Shown here: in pieces, positions 49,652 through 59,220 of the stretch
Layout of the letters: every line of letters starts with the position of its first letter
How positions within the stretch are numbered: position 1 is the first letter of the stretch
Origin: Pseudomarimonas salicorniae
GTDB lineage: Bacteria > Pseudomonadota > Gammaproteobacteria > Xanthomonadales > Xanthomonadaceae
Length of the DNA: 64,000 nucleotides
Direction of reading: 5' to 3'
NCBI RefSeq assembly: GCF_023156535.1
Contig: NZ_JALNMH010000007.1
Span: 124,001 to 188,000 of the forward strand
Made by a program: the position numbers and the translations under genes
Notes under the pieces: generated by a model
What the model was told of the DNA's origin: nothing
The model's input: the letters and a program-made list of their open reading frames with translations, nothing else
The model's database searches: none

Positions 49652-51138
49652 GCGGCGCGCGCCTCCAGCCAGCTGGCGGCGGTCGCCGCATCGTCAAAGG
49701 GCCGCTTCCGGCCAGCGGATTCCTGATAGGCCTCATGCCCCTTGCCGGCGATCAGCACGGCGTCGTCGGCGCCAGCCCCGTCGAGTGCCAGCGCGATCGC
49801 CGCCGCGCGGTCGCGCTCGATGCGCACGGCCTGCGGCCTCTCGAAGCCTTCGAGGATGGCGGCAACGATGGCATCGCCATCCTCGCCGCGCGGGTTGTCG
49901 TCGGTGACCACCACCAGATCGGCGCCCTGCTCGGCGATCGCCGCCATCAGCGGACGCTTGCCGGGGTCGCGCTCGCCACCGCAGCCGAACACGCAGATCA
50001 GGCGGCCAGTGACATGGCTGCGCAGCGAAGCCAGCGCCTGCTGCAGGGCATCCGGCGTGTGCGCGTAGTCGACCACTACCAGCGGCTGACCCGGCGCGGC
50101 CTCGATGCGCTGCATGCGACCACGCACTGGCGCCAGGCGTCCGAGGCTCGAAGCGACCTCGGCCAGCGGCCGCCCCAGGGCGCGCAGGCAGCCGGCGACC
50201 AACATGAGGTTGTCGACATTGAAGCGGCCGACCAGGGCAGCATGCAGGGCGAAGCGCTGGGCGCCCTCGACCAGATCGAAGTGCAGGCCATCCGCGGCGC
50301 AGCGAACCTGTTCGGCACGCAGGCGCGCTGCCGGGTTGCCGGCGGCGCTGACCGTCCAGGCATCGAGCGCCGGATCCAGGCCACCGGCCAGCTCGCGGCC
50401 GAAGCCGTCATCGAGGTTGATCACCGCGGCGCGCAGGCCGGGATGGGCGAACAGGCGCGCCTTGGCGGCGCCGTAGGCCTCCATGCTGCCGTGATAGTCG
50501 AGATGGTCGCGGGTCAGGTTGCTGAAGGCGGCCACATCGAAGCGGATGCCGTCGACGCGGCCCTGGTCCAGGGCATGCGAGGACACTTCCATCGCCGCGC
50601 TGCGCGCGCCGCGCTGTTCGAGATCGGCCAGCAGTCGATGCACGCTGAGCACATCCGGTGTGGTCCGCTCGCCTTCGAGCCGCCAGTCAGCAAGACCAAC
50701 GCCCAACGTGCCGATATGGCCGCAGGGTGCGAAGTCCGGCGTGCCGGACAGGGCCTGGGCCAGTAGCTGGACGCAGGAGGTCTTGCCATTGGTACCGGTG
50801 ACCCCAAGCAGGCGCAGCCGCGCCGAGGCATCGCCATAGCGCCGCCTGGCCAGTTCACCCAGCCGCGCGCGCAGGCCGGCGACGACGATCAGGTCATCGG
50901 CCGCCGGCAGTTCGCCGGCGCCCTCGGGCTCGACCAGCACCGCAAGCACGCCCGCGGCGCGCACCGTCGGCAGGAACTCGATGCCGTGGCGGCGGCTGCC
51001 GGGAAGGGCGACGAACACATCGCCGCGCCCGGCCTCGCGGCTGTCGATCACCAGCTCGCCAACCTCGCCGCTGGCCAGGGCGGCCGGCGCGTCGACGATG
51101 CCATCGAGCAGGGTCGCAAGACTCATGCGCGGGCTCAC
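49648..51138 (-). CDS. murE: UDP-MurNAc-L-Ala-D-Glu--meso-diaminopimelate ligase
   Basis: Cytoplasmic ligase of 496 residues adding meso-diaminopimelate. Motifs: VIDSREAGRGDVFVALPG, the P-loop GVTGTNGKTSCVQLLAQ, MEVSSHALDQGRVDG, and VVTDDNPRGEDGDAI, whose DNPR marks the meso-DAP type. The GTG at 51138 was chosen because GGAGG lies 7 bases before it and it overlaps the ftsI stop (GTGA); an ATG at 51126 is possible but has no spaced ribosome site. Confidence 0.95.
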   Translation of the reverse strand: MSPRMSLATLLDGIVDAPAALASGEVGELVIDSREAGRGDVFVALPGSRRHGIEFLPTVRAAGVLAVLVEPEGAGELPAADDLIVVAGLRARLGELARRRYGDASARLRLLGVTGTNGKTSCVQLLAQALSGTPDFAPCGHIGTLGVGLADWRLEGERTTPDVLSVHRLLADLEQRGARSAAMEVSSHALDQGRVDGIRFDVAAFSNLTRDHLDYHGSMEAYGAAKARLFAHPGLRAAVINLDDGFGRELAGGLDPALDAWTVSAAGNPAARLRAEQVRCAADGLHFDLVEGAQRFALHAALVGRFNVDNLMLVAGCLRALGRPLAEVASSLGRLAPVRGRMQRIEAAPGQPLVVVDYAHTPDALQQALASLRSHVTGRLICVFGCGGERDPGKRPLMAAIAEQGADLVVVTDDNPRGEDGDAIVAAILEGFERPQAVRIERDRAAAIALALDGAGADDAVLIAGKGHEAYQESAGRKRPFDDAATAASWLEARAA

Positions 51139-52904
51139 CGGACCCCCTCCGGCAGGCTGCCGTCGTCGATCAGCGCCTCGGCAGCGGCCTCGTCGAAGCG
51201 ATGCAGGGTGTCGACAGCCGGCTCGGCGGCCAGCCATTGGGCGATGTTGTCCGGTGGCACATTCATGACCCGCAGCGCGGCCTCCATGGTCCGGCCGAAC
51301 ACCGGCGCCGCGACCAGGCCGCCGTAGTAGGCGCTGCCCTGGGGGTCGTTGATCATCACCACCATGGAAAAGCGCGGCCGGGTCGCCGGAATCAGGCCGG
51401 CGAACAGGCTGATGTAGCGCTTCTGATAGCCGCCGGCGACGGCCCGCCGCGAGGTGCCGGTCTTGCCGGCGACGCGGAAGCCGGGCACCACCGCCGACTT
51501 CGCCGAGCCCTCCGGCCCGGCGACGGTTTCCAGCATGCGCAGCAGGGTGTCGGCCAGCTGCGGGTCGATCACCGTGCGCTGCTGCGGCGGCGCGCCGTGG
51601 ATGAAGGTCGGGACGGTCATCACGCCGCGGTTGCCGATCGCCGCGTAGGCCTGGGCCAGCTGCAGGGCGGTCACCGACAGGCCGTAGCCGAACGAGATCG
51701 TGGTCCGGTGCAGGGTGCCCCAGCCATTGGGCGCGGTCAGAACGCCGGCGGCCTCGCCGGGGAAGCCGCTGCCGGTCGGCACGCCGAATCCGAACCGGCG
51801 CAGCACGTCGTGCTGGTGCTCGGCCGGCATGTCCAGGGCCAGCTTGGTGGCGACGATGTTCGAGGACTTGGTCAGCATCCGGGTCACCGACACGGTGCCG
51901 AAATCACGGATGTCGCTGACCCGGTGCCCGGCCACCATCATGTAGCCCGGACTGGTCTCGAAGCTGGTATCCGGCTTGTAGCGGCCGGTCTCCAGCGCCG
52001 CGGCCGCGGTGAAGGTCTTCAGCACCGAGCCCGGCTCGAACAGGTCGGTCACGGCGCGATTGCGCTGGTTGGACGGATCCAGCCCCTCGCGCGAGTTCGG
52101 GTTGTAGGACGGCTGGTTGACCATGGCGAGCACCTCGCCCGTGGCCACGTCGAGGATCACGATCGAGCCGCTCGATGCGCTGTGCTCGATCAGGGCCGAC
52201 TTCAGCTCGCGGTAGGCGAGATACTGGATGCGCCGGTCGATAGACAGGCGCAGGTCACGGCCGGGCTCGGCGGAGCGGATCAGGTCCACGTTCTCGACGA
52301 TCCGCCCGCGACGGTCGCGGATCACCCGCTTGGCGCCCGGCTTGCCGGTCAGCCAGTCATCGAAGGCGAGCTCGAGTCCTTCCTGACCGCGGTCGTCGAT
52401 GTTGGTGAAGCCCAGCACGTGGGCCATCACCTCGCCCTGCGGATAGAAGCGGCGGAACTCGCGCTGGCTGTAGACGCCGGGGAACTCGCGCTCAAGGATC
52501 TCGGCGGCGAGGTCGGGGTTCATGTGCCGGCGCAGGTAGACGAATTCGCGGTCGGCGCGCTGGGCGAGTCGCGCCTCGAGCAGCCCCGGCTCGGTGCCCA
52601 GAGCCTCGGACAGACGCGCGATCTGCTCCGGATGCGGCAACAGCTCCTTCGGGTTGGCCCAGAGCGATTCCACCGGCGAGGACACCGCCAGCGGCTCGCC
52701 GTTGCGGTCGACGATCATCCCGCGCGAGGTGGCGATCGGCAGCTCGCGCAGGAAACGCGCATCACCCTGCTGCTGGTAGAAGGCCTTGTCGACGAACTGC
52801 AGGTCGACGGCGCGCACCACCAGCGAGGTGGTGGCCAGCGCCAGCACCCCGCCGAGCAGCTTCATCCTGGTCCGCGTGTCCACGCGCGAGGTCGAACGGC
52901 TCAC
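51135..52904 (-). CDS. ftsI: Septal penicillin-binding protein 3 (FtsI)
   Basis: Transpeptidase of 589 residues that crosslinks septal peptidoglycan with FtsW. It has a membrane helix (about 14-34), a PBP dimerisation domain (about 55-200), and the transpeptidase domain with SVLK (in EPGSVLKTFT), SSN (in TKSSNIVATK) and KTG (in VAGKTGTSRR). The start is a GTG at 52904 overlapping the ftsL stop (GTGA); no ATG exists before the basic N-terminus. Confidence 0.97.
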   Translation of the reverse strand: MSRSTSRVDTRTRMKLLGGVLALATTSLVVRAVDLQFVDKAFYQQQGDARFLRELPIATSRGMIVDRNGEPLAVSSPVESLWANPKELLPHPEQIARLSEALGTEPGLLEARLAQRADREFVYLRRHMNPDLAAEILEREFPGVYSQREFRRFYPQGEVMAHVLGFTNIDDRGQEGLELAFDDWLTGKPGAKRVIRDRRGRIVENVDLIRSAEPGRDLRLSIDRRIQYLAYRELKSALIEHSASSGSIVILDVATGEVLAMVNQPSYNPNSREGLDPSNQRNRAVTDLFEPGSVLKTFTAAAALETGRYKPDTSFETSPGYMMVAGHRVSDIRDFGTVSVTRMLTKSSNIVATKLALDMPAEHQHDVLRRFGFGVPTGSGFPGEAAGVLTAPNGWGTLHRTTISFGYGLSVTALQLAQAYAAIGNRGVMTVPTFIHGAPPQQRTVIDPQLADTLLRMLETVAGPEGSAKSAVVPGFRVAGKTGTSRRAVAGGYQKRYISLFAGLIPATRPRFSMVVMINDPQGSAYYGGLVAAPVFGRTMEAALRVMNVPPDNIAQWLAAEPAVDTLHRFDEAAAEALIDDGSLPEGVR

Positions 52905-53170
52905 GGGGTCACCACGCGCAGGTCGGTGGCTTCGGGATACTTCATGCCCAGCGGACCACGGGCGATCTGCTCGATCCGGTTCGGATCGGCCCAGGTCGCC
53001 TGCTCCAGCTGCAGCCTGCCGAACTCGATGTTCAGCTCGTCGCGCTGCTTCTCCAGCTCGGACAGCTCGACGAACAGCTGCCGGTGCTGGTGCCGACCGT
53101 GGACCACGGCCAGCGCGGAGATCACCACCGCGATCAACAGGGCGAGACAGAAGAAGGTCGAGAACCTCAT
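52901..53170 (-). CDS. ftsL: Cell division protein FtsL
   Basis: An 89-residue bitopic protein that forms a complex with FtsB and FtsQ. It has a membrane helix (about 5-24), then a leucine-zipper-like coiled coil (about 30-60) and the family ending with [13 protein letters not shown]. Overlaps rsmH by four bases. Low sequence conservation, but size, topology and place fit. Confidence 0.93.
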   Translation of the reverse strand: MRFSTFFCLALLIAVVISALAVVHGRHQHRQLFVELSELEKQRDELNIEFGRLQLEQATWADPNRIEQIARGPLGMKYPEATDLRVVTP

Positions 53171-54099
53171 GCCAGCCGCTCCGCGACACGCAGCACGGCG
53201 CTGCGCGCCCTCGGGTTGGCCGACAGCTCGGCGGCATCGGCGCGCTGCGCCCCGCCGATCAGCTTCAGGCTGGGGACGAAGGTATCGAGCTGCGGCAGGC
53301 GGCGGTCGGCCGGCGGCGCCTTGGCCTTGCCGGCCATGAACTGCTTGACCCGGCGATCCTCCAGCGAATGGAAGCTGATCACCGCGAGGCGGCCGCCCGG
53401 GCGGAGGCAGGCATGGGCGGCGGCAAGGCCAGCCTCGAGGTCCTGCAGCTCGCGGTTGATGAAGATGCGCAGGGCCTGGAAGGTCCGCGTGGCCGGATGC
53501 TTGCCGGGCTCGCTGCGGCCGATGCAGCGGGCGACCAGCTCAGCCAGCTCGGCGGTGCGGGTCAGGGGCACCTCGCCGCGACGGGCGACGATGGCCCGGG
53601 CGATGCGCCGGCTCTGCCGTTCCTCGCCGTACTCGAACAGGACGTCGGCGATCTCTCGCTCATCCGCCTGCGCCAGCCACTCGGCAACGCTCTGCCCGGA
53701 GTCGGGATCCATGCGCATGTCCAGCGGGCCGTCCTGCATGAAACTGAAGCCGCGGCCGGCGACGTCCAACTGCGGCGAGGAGACGCCAAGGTCGAGCAGG
53801 ATGCCGTCGAGGCCACCCTCGGTCTCCGACCAGTCGGCAAGGCCGGCAAAGCTCGCCTGGCGCACGCGCACGCGGCCGTCAGCGGCGGCTAGCCGCTCGG
53901 CCTCTGCGATCGCTTCGGGGTCCTTGTCCATTACCAGCAGCCGTCCACCTTCGCCGAGCCGCGACAGCACCGCGCGCGCATGCCCCCCGCGACCGAAGGT
54001 GCCGTCCAGATACGTTCCCTGTTCCACCACCCGCAGTCCGTCCAGGGTCTGCGCCATCAGCACCGGGATGTGGGTGGGAGCAGCCTCGTGCCCGCCCAT
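53167..54099 (-). CDS. rsmH: 16S rRNA m4C1402 methyltransferase RsmH
   Basis: SAM-dependent methyltransferase of 310 residues (formerly MraW) that N4-methylates C1402 of 16S rRNA. Motifs: [29 protein letters not shown] (SAM site), [19 protein letters not shown], and [15 protein letters not shown]. It starts 11 bases after the mraZ stop. Confidence 0.97.
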   Translation of the reverse strand: MGGHEAAPTHIPVLMAQTLDGLRVVEQGTYLDGTFGRGGHARAVLSRLGEGGRLLVMDKDPEAIAEAERLAAADGRVRVRQASFAGLADWSETEGGLDGILLDLGVSSPQLDVAGRGFSFMQDGPLDMRMDPDSGQSVAEWLAQADEREIADVLFEYGEERQSRRIARAIVARRGEVPLTRTAELAELVARCIGRSEPGKHPATRTFQALRIFINRELQDLEAGLAAAHACLRPGGRLAVISFHSLEDRRVKQFMAGKAKAPPADRRLPQLDTFVPSLKLIGGAQRADAAELSANPRARSAVLRVAERLA

Positions 54100-54110
54100 G
54101 CCCGACCCCG

Positions 54111-54557
54111 CTACAGCGACAGATCGAGCATGGCGTCGCTGACGTCTTCATCGCCGATGGTCTGGCGGATCTGCGCCATGTGCGCCTGCTCGCTCCACAA
54201 CTCGAACTTGTTGCCCATGCCGAGCAACACCGCTTTCTTCTCGATGCCCGTGGCATTGCGGTGGCTGGCCGGCAGAAGCAGGCGGCCATTGCCGTCCGCC
54301 TCGACGAAGGTGGCGCCACCGACCAGCTTGAGCTGCATGGTGCGGTGGACCCGCTTGGCCATCGGCAGCGCATTGACCTGATCGCGCACCGCCTCCCAGG
54401 CCTTCACCGGGTAGAGCCACAGGCAGCCCGCCTCGTAGGGGTTGTAGGTCACCACCAGGCAGTTGCCGCACTCGCGCGCGACAAGGTCCCGATAGGCGGT
54501 GGGAATCGCCAATCGGCCCTTGTCGTCAACGGTGATAGCGGTTTCGCCCTGGAACAT
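54111..54557 (-). CDS. mraZ: Division and cell wall cluster regulator MraZ
   Basis: A 148-residue DNA-binding protein with two SpoVT-AbrB-like repeats, [18 protein letters not shown] and [19 protein letters not shown], which form an octameric ring in relatives. In E. coli it represses the dcw promoter by binding direct TGGGN repeats. Such boxes occur here directly upstream of its own gene, so it probably represses its own cluster. First gene of the long operon. Confidence 0.97.
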   Translation of the reverse strand: MFQGETAITVDDKGRLAIPTAYRDLVARECGNCLVVTYNPYEAGCLWLYPVKAWEAVRDQVNALPMAKRVHRTMQLKLVGGATFVEADGNGRLLLPASHRNATGIEKKAVLLGMGNKFELWSEQAHMAQIRQTIGDEDVSDAMLDLSL

Positions 54558-54561
54558 AAGT

Positions 54562-54606
54562 GACCACGGGGACCCACGATTTCCCCTGATTTTCTACAGG
54601 CGCCCA
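54562..54606 (-). promoter_or_regulatory. MraZ-type operator boxes
   Basis: Reading the minus strand towards mraZ, the boxes are TGGGC (54606-54602), GGGGA (54586-54582), TGGGT (54576-54572) and TGGTC (54566-54562). The last three repeat every 10 bases, and the first is in register two periods upstream, overlapping the -10 region. This matches the known TGGGN-with-5-base-spacer operator, with the outer boxes imperfect. Confidence 0.7.
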
Positions 54607-54634
54607 CCTTATGACTGCCCCCTGGTGGTGTCAA
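54606..54634 (-). promoter_or_regulatory. Sigma-70 promoter of the dcw cluster
   Basis: The minus strand has a perfect -35 TTGACA (54634-54629), a 17-base spacer and TAAGGT (54611-54606) as -10. Transcription would begin near 54599, about 42 bases before the mraZ start and just before the main MraZ boxes. Confidence 0.75.
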
Positions 54635-54937
54635 GGAAAAGTCGCTTGTGAAAGAGCACAGCTAAACCCCTGCCAGCGTTGGACTTTTCCCGGGAAAATC
54701 GTTCATTTTGGAAAGGCCCGCCAATACAGTCACTTAGGCGATATTCCTCACCCTCTGCATTGGAAGAAGCCAGATTCCGCCCGACCCCTGCCCGGCGCTC
54801 GGCCGGAGACCCTGGCGCAGTGGCTGCCGGGGCTGTCTTGACGGAGCCGCCGGCCGCGCTGCGGTTATGATGGGCGGCCCGGTCCGGGGCCATTCCCCCG
54901 GCACGATCCCCAGAAACGCGAAAGGAATCCCTCGCCG
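54635..54937. other. Divergent regulatory gap between mraZ and etfB
   Basis: No gene is seen. Apart from the mraZ promoter at its left end, it has a perfect 14-base palindrome TTTTCCCGGGAAAA at 54685-54698 and a TATGAT -10-like box at 54866-54871. The only TTGACG in range (54838-54843) is 22 bases away, too far for a normal promoter, so the etfB promoter is not settled. Confidence 0.5.
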
Positions 54938-55684
54938 ATGAAGATCCTGGTCGCCTACAAGCGCGTGGTTGATTACAACGTGCGCATTCAGGTCAAGCCG
55001 GACGGCAGCGGCGTCGTCACCGACGGCGTCAAGCTTTCCGCCAATCCCTTCGACGACATCGCCCTGGAAGAGGCGCTGCGGCTGCGCGAGAAAGGCGTCG
55101 CCAGCGAAGTGATCGTCGCCACCATCGCGCCCGCCGACGCCCAGCCGCACCTGCGCAACGGCCTCGCCATGGGCGCCAATCGCGCCATCCACGTCGTCAG
55201 CGACGGCCCGATCGAGCCGCTGACCGCCGCCCGCGCCCTGCTCAAGCTGATCGAGAAGGAGCAGCCGGGCCTGGTGCTGATGGGCAAACAGGCGATCGAC
55301 GACGACGCCAACCAGACCGGCCAGATGCTGGCCACCCTCTGGGGCCGCCCGCAGGCCACCTTCGCCGGCAAGGTCGATATCGCTGACAACCGTGCCACCG
55401 TGATCCGCGAGGTCGACGCCGGCCTCGAGACGCTGGATGTCGAGCTGCCGGCGGTGATCACCACCGACCTGCGCCTCAACGAGCCGCGCTTCATCAAGCT
55501 GCCGGACATCATGAAGGCCAAGAGCAAGCCGCTGGAGACCGTGCCCTTCGCCGACCTTGGCGTCGAGGGCGGCAACCAGCTCAAGGTCAGCCACTACGCG
55601 CCGCCGCCCAAGCGCTCGCGCGGCGTGATGGTCAAGGACGTGCCCGAGCTGGTCTCGGCGCTGAAGTCCAAGGGCCTGCTCTGA
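54938..55684 (+). CDS. etfB: Electron transfer flavoprotein beta subunit
   Basis: A 248-residue subunit of the FAD/AMP-containing heterodimer that takes electrons from acyl-CoA dehydrogenases. Signatures: MKILVAYKRVVDYNVRI, the AMP-contact region VLMGKQAIDDDANQTGQM, and the family stretch LPAVITTDLRLNEPRFIKLPDIMKAK. AAAGGAA precedes the ATG. Upstream of etfA by 45 bases; with fadD it suggests active beta-oxidation. Confidence 0.97.
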   Translation: MKILVAYKRVVDYNVRIQVKPDGSGVVTDGVKLSANPFDDIALEEALRLREKGVASEVIVATIAPADAQPHLRNGLAMGANRAIHVVSDGPIEPLTAARALLKLIEKEQPGLVLMGKQAIDDDANQTGQMLATLWGRPQATFAGKVDIADNRATVIREVDAGLETLDVELPAVITTDLRLNEPRFIKLPDIMKAKSKPLETVPFADLGVEGGNQLKVSHYAPPPKRSRGVMVKDVPELVSALKSKGLL

Positions 55685-55729
55685 CCGGGGAACTCCCCCG
55701 CGTCCGCCCCCTCATTCAAGGAACATGAC

Positions 55730-56665
<936 letters not shown>

Positions 56666-56692
56666 CAGCGCGATCGAGTAACATCGCGTTTC

Positions 56693-56719
56693 CGCGACGC
56701 CGCGCACGGCGGCGTCGCG
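56693..56719 (+). terminator. Hairpin after etfA
   Basis: Perfect 11-base-pair stem CGCGACGCCGC-gcacg-GCGGCGTCGCG, 28 bases after the etfA stop. Likely ends the etf transcript before glmS, though no U tract follows. Confidence 0.55.
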
Positions 56720-56848
56720 CGATGCCTTCCCCCGTCCTTGCGGGGAGGGCCGGGAAGAGGACCGGCGCCGCTGCCCCAGCCCTCGCTCCCCTGCCCCGCC
56801 CGACCCGGGCGATCAGCCCCATCTACTGAACAAGGACAATCGATACCC

Positions 56849-58675
56849 ATGTGCGGCATCGTCGGCATCAGCGCGCAACGCGACGTAACAAGCGACCTCC
56901 TTTCCGGCCTCAAGGCACTCGAATACCGCGGCTATGATTCGGCCGGCATCGCCCTTCTCACCGAGCGCGGGATGCAGCGCCTGCGGGCCAAGGGCAAGGT
57001 CCGCGACCTGCAGTCCCTGCAGGCGCAGACCCGGTTGTCCGGCGTGGTCGGCATCGCCCACACCCGCTGGGCCACCCATGGCGTGCCTTCCGAGGCCAAT
57101 GCCCATCCGCATGTCTCCGGCGATGGGCTGTCGGTGGTCCACAACGGCATCATCGAGAACCATGCCGAACTGCGCGCCGAGCTGCAGGCGGCCGGTTTCA
57201 GCTTCACCTCGCAGACCGACACCGAGGTCATCGCCCACCTGGTCGAGCAGCTGCAGCGCAATGGCGCCGGCCTGCTGGAGGCGGTGACGGCCGCGACGAA
57301 GCGCCTGCACGGCGCCTACGCCATCGTGGTGATGTCGGCCCGCGAGCCCGGGTTGCTGGTCGGCGCCCGACGCGGCTCGCCGCTGGTGCTGGGCTACGGC
57401 GACGATGAGAACTACCTCGCCTCCGACATCCACGCCCTTCTGCCGCTGACCCGGCGTTTCGTCTACCTCGCCGAAGGCGATGTGGTCGAGCTGCGCCGAG
57501 ATGGCGTGCGCATCCTCGACGAGCGCGGCGCCTCGGTGGAACGTCCGGTCAAGGAGTCGAGCTTCTCGCTGGACGCCGTCGAGCGCGGCGAGTACCGCCA
57601 CTACATGCTCAAGGAGATCCACGAGCAGCCGCAGTCGGTGGCCGACACCCTCGAGGGCCGGATCAGCGGCGGCCGGGTGCTGCCGGGTATCTTCGGCAGC
57701 GGCGCTGACGAGATCCTCGCCAAGGTCAAGCAGGTCCAGATCATCGCCTGCGGAACCAGCTTTCATGCTGGCCTTGTCGCCCGCTACTGGATCGAGTCGC
57801 TGGCCGGCATCCCCTGCCACACGGAGATCGCCAGCGAGTTCCGCTACCGCCAACCGGTGGTGGCGCCGGACACGCTGTTCATCACCATCTCGCAGTCAGG
57901 CGAAACCGCCGACACCCTCGCCGCCCTGCGCATGGCGAAAGAACGCGACTACGCCGCGCGGCTGGCGATCTGCAACGTGCCCGAGGCCTCGCTGGTGCGA
58001 GAGAGCGACCTGGTCCTGATGACCCGCGCCGGTCCGGAGATCGGCGTGGCTTCAACCAAGGCCTTCTCGACCCAGCTCAGCGCGCTCGCCCTGCTCGCCC
58101 TGCGTCTGGCCGAGACCCGCGGCATCGACGCCCAGCGCTACGCGGCTGCGATCGCCGATCTCGAGGTCCTGCCCGGGCTGATCCGTGACGCCCTGCAACT
58201 GGACGCCGAGATCAAGTCGCTGGCCGAGCAGTTCGTCGACAAGCAGCACGCCCTCTTCCTCGGCCGAGGCACGCAGTTCCCGATCGCCCTCGAGGGTGCG
58301 CTCAAGCTGAAGGAGATCTCCTACATCCACGCCGAAGGCTATCCCGCGGGCGAGTTGAAGCACGGGCCGCTGGCCCTGGTCGACGAGACCATGCCGGTGA
58401 TCGCCGTCGCTCCCAATGACGCCCTGTTAGACAAGCTGAAGTCGAACATGGAGGAAGTCCGCGCGCGCGGGGGCCAGCTCTACGTCTTCTGCGACACCCG
58501 CATCCGCCACGGCATGGGCGAGGGCCACGTCCTCGAGCTCCCCGCCTGCGGCGAGATCGCAGCGCCGGTGCTGTTCAACGTGCCCCTGCAACTGCTCGCC
58601 TACCACGTCGCCGTGCTCCGCGGCACCGACGTCGACCAGCCGCGGAACCTGGCCAAATCGGTGACCGTGGAGTAA
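56849..58675 (+). CDS. glmS: Glucosamine-6-phosphate synthase
   Basis: A 608-residue amidotransferase making glucosamine 6-phosphate, the first step towards UDP-GlcNAc for peptidoglycan and lipid A. The N-terminal glutaminase domain starts at Cys2 after Met removal (MCGIVGI), with HTRWATHG and HNGIIENH. Two SIS sugar-isomerase domains follow (about 285-430 and 460-600, with ACGTSFHAG and [18 protein letters not shown]). The ATG at 56849 is fixed by the need for Cys2. No glmS ribozyme-like element was recognised in the 183 bases upstream. Confidence 0.98.
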   Translation: MCGIVGISAQRDVTSDLLSGLKALEYRGYDSAGIALLTERGMQRLRAKGKVRDLQSLQAQTRLSGVVGIAHTRWATHGVPSEANAHPHVSGDGLSVVHNGIIENHAELRAELQAAGFSFTSQTDTEVIAHLVEQLQRNGAGLLEAVTAATKRLHGAYAIVVMSAREPGLLVGARRGSPLVLGYGDDENYLASDIHALLPLTRRFVYLAEGDVVELRRDGVRILDERGASVERPVKESSFSLDAVERGEYRHYMLKEIHEQPQSVADTLEGRISGGRVLPGIFGSGADEILAKVKQVQIIACGTSFHAGLVARYWIESLAGIPCHTEIASEFRYRQPVVAPDTLFITISQSGETADTLAALRMAKERDYAARLAICNVPEASLVRESDLVLMTRAGPEIGVASTKAFSTQLSALALLALRLAETRGIDAQRYAAAIADLEVLPGLIRDALQLDAEIKSLAEQFVDKQHALFLGRGTQFPIALEGALKLKEISYIHAEGYPAGELKHGPLALVDETMPVIAVAPNDALLDKLKSNMEEVRARGGQLYVFCDTRIRHGMGEGHVLELPACGEIAAPVLFNVPLQLLAYHVAVLRGTDVDQPRNLAKSVTVE

Positions 58676-59010
58676 CAGGGAAACCGGGCCGCGGCCGGCA
58701 AGTTCGGGGCGCCATCAGGCACAGCGCCCCGTCGACGAAGCAAAGAGAAGGTTCAGAGCCGCCCAGTCCTTGATCCGGGGCGGAGTCGCCGAGCGGACTC
58801 CGCATGGTCTCGCCGGGACCGCGGGTCTGCGCACGCAGTCGACCGGATCCTCCCGCGGGCGCGGCCATTCCTTCCGCGCCGGTCCAGCACTCGGCCCCCG
58901 GGGCCCGGGCACCCGGCCGCACACCCCGGGCCGGACGCTCCAACGACCTGTTCGGTAGGCCCTTGGGTTGCACGCGTGAGTATTTGCACCGCCTGATGAA
59001 ATTTCAGGGC

Positions 59011-59039
59011 TAGGCAACCGAGTCGTTCGTCCCTATCTT
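59011..59039 (+). promoter_or_regulatory. Possible promoter of the FG-GAP gene
   Basis: TAGGCA and TATCTT, each with four of six consensus bases, 17 bases apart. It lies in the only AT-richer part of the gap and would give a leader of about 170 bases. Confidence 0.35.
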
Positions 59040-59054
59040 GCGCTGCCGCTGCAT

Positions 59055-59078
59055 CGGCCCGATCCCCGGATCGGGCCG
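59055..59078. repeat. 24-base palindrome in the FG-GAP gene leader
   Basis: CGGCCCGATCC-cc-GGATCGGGCCG, an 11-base-pair perfect stem with a two-base loop. In the leader of the following gene it could be an operator, or a hairpin affecting expression. Confidence 0.6.
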
Positions 59079-59220
59079 GTGAGCAGGATCTCGCCCGAAT
59101 TCCGTTACTTCATACAGCCGCCGGACAAGGGGGCAGCGCGAAGCCGCGCTGCAAGGCCCGGCAGCGCTGGGGATAGGGCTACCGGCGACCACGTTTTCAA
59201 CTCAAGGGGCAGGCAGGGAA

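Larger units (their letters stand above)
58676..59220. other. Long gene-free gap upstream of the FG-GAP protein gene
   Basis: 545 bases with several small overlapping reading frames but no convincing gene. The left two thirds is GC-rich with many short inverted repeats. The right third is less GC-rich and holds a promoter-like pair at 59011-59039 and a palindrome at 59055-59078. A small RNA cannot be excluded. Confidence 0.5.

Noticed and set aside
56666-56848. A glmS ribozyme or riboswitch upstream of glmS
   Set aside because: No such structure was recognised. Such ribozymes are typical of Firmicutes, and the main structure here is a hairpin that better fits a terminator of etfA.
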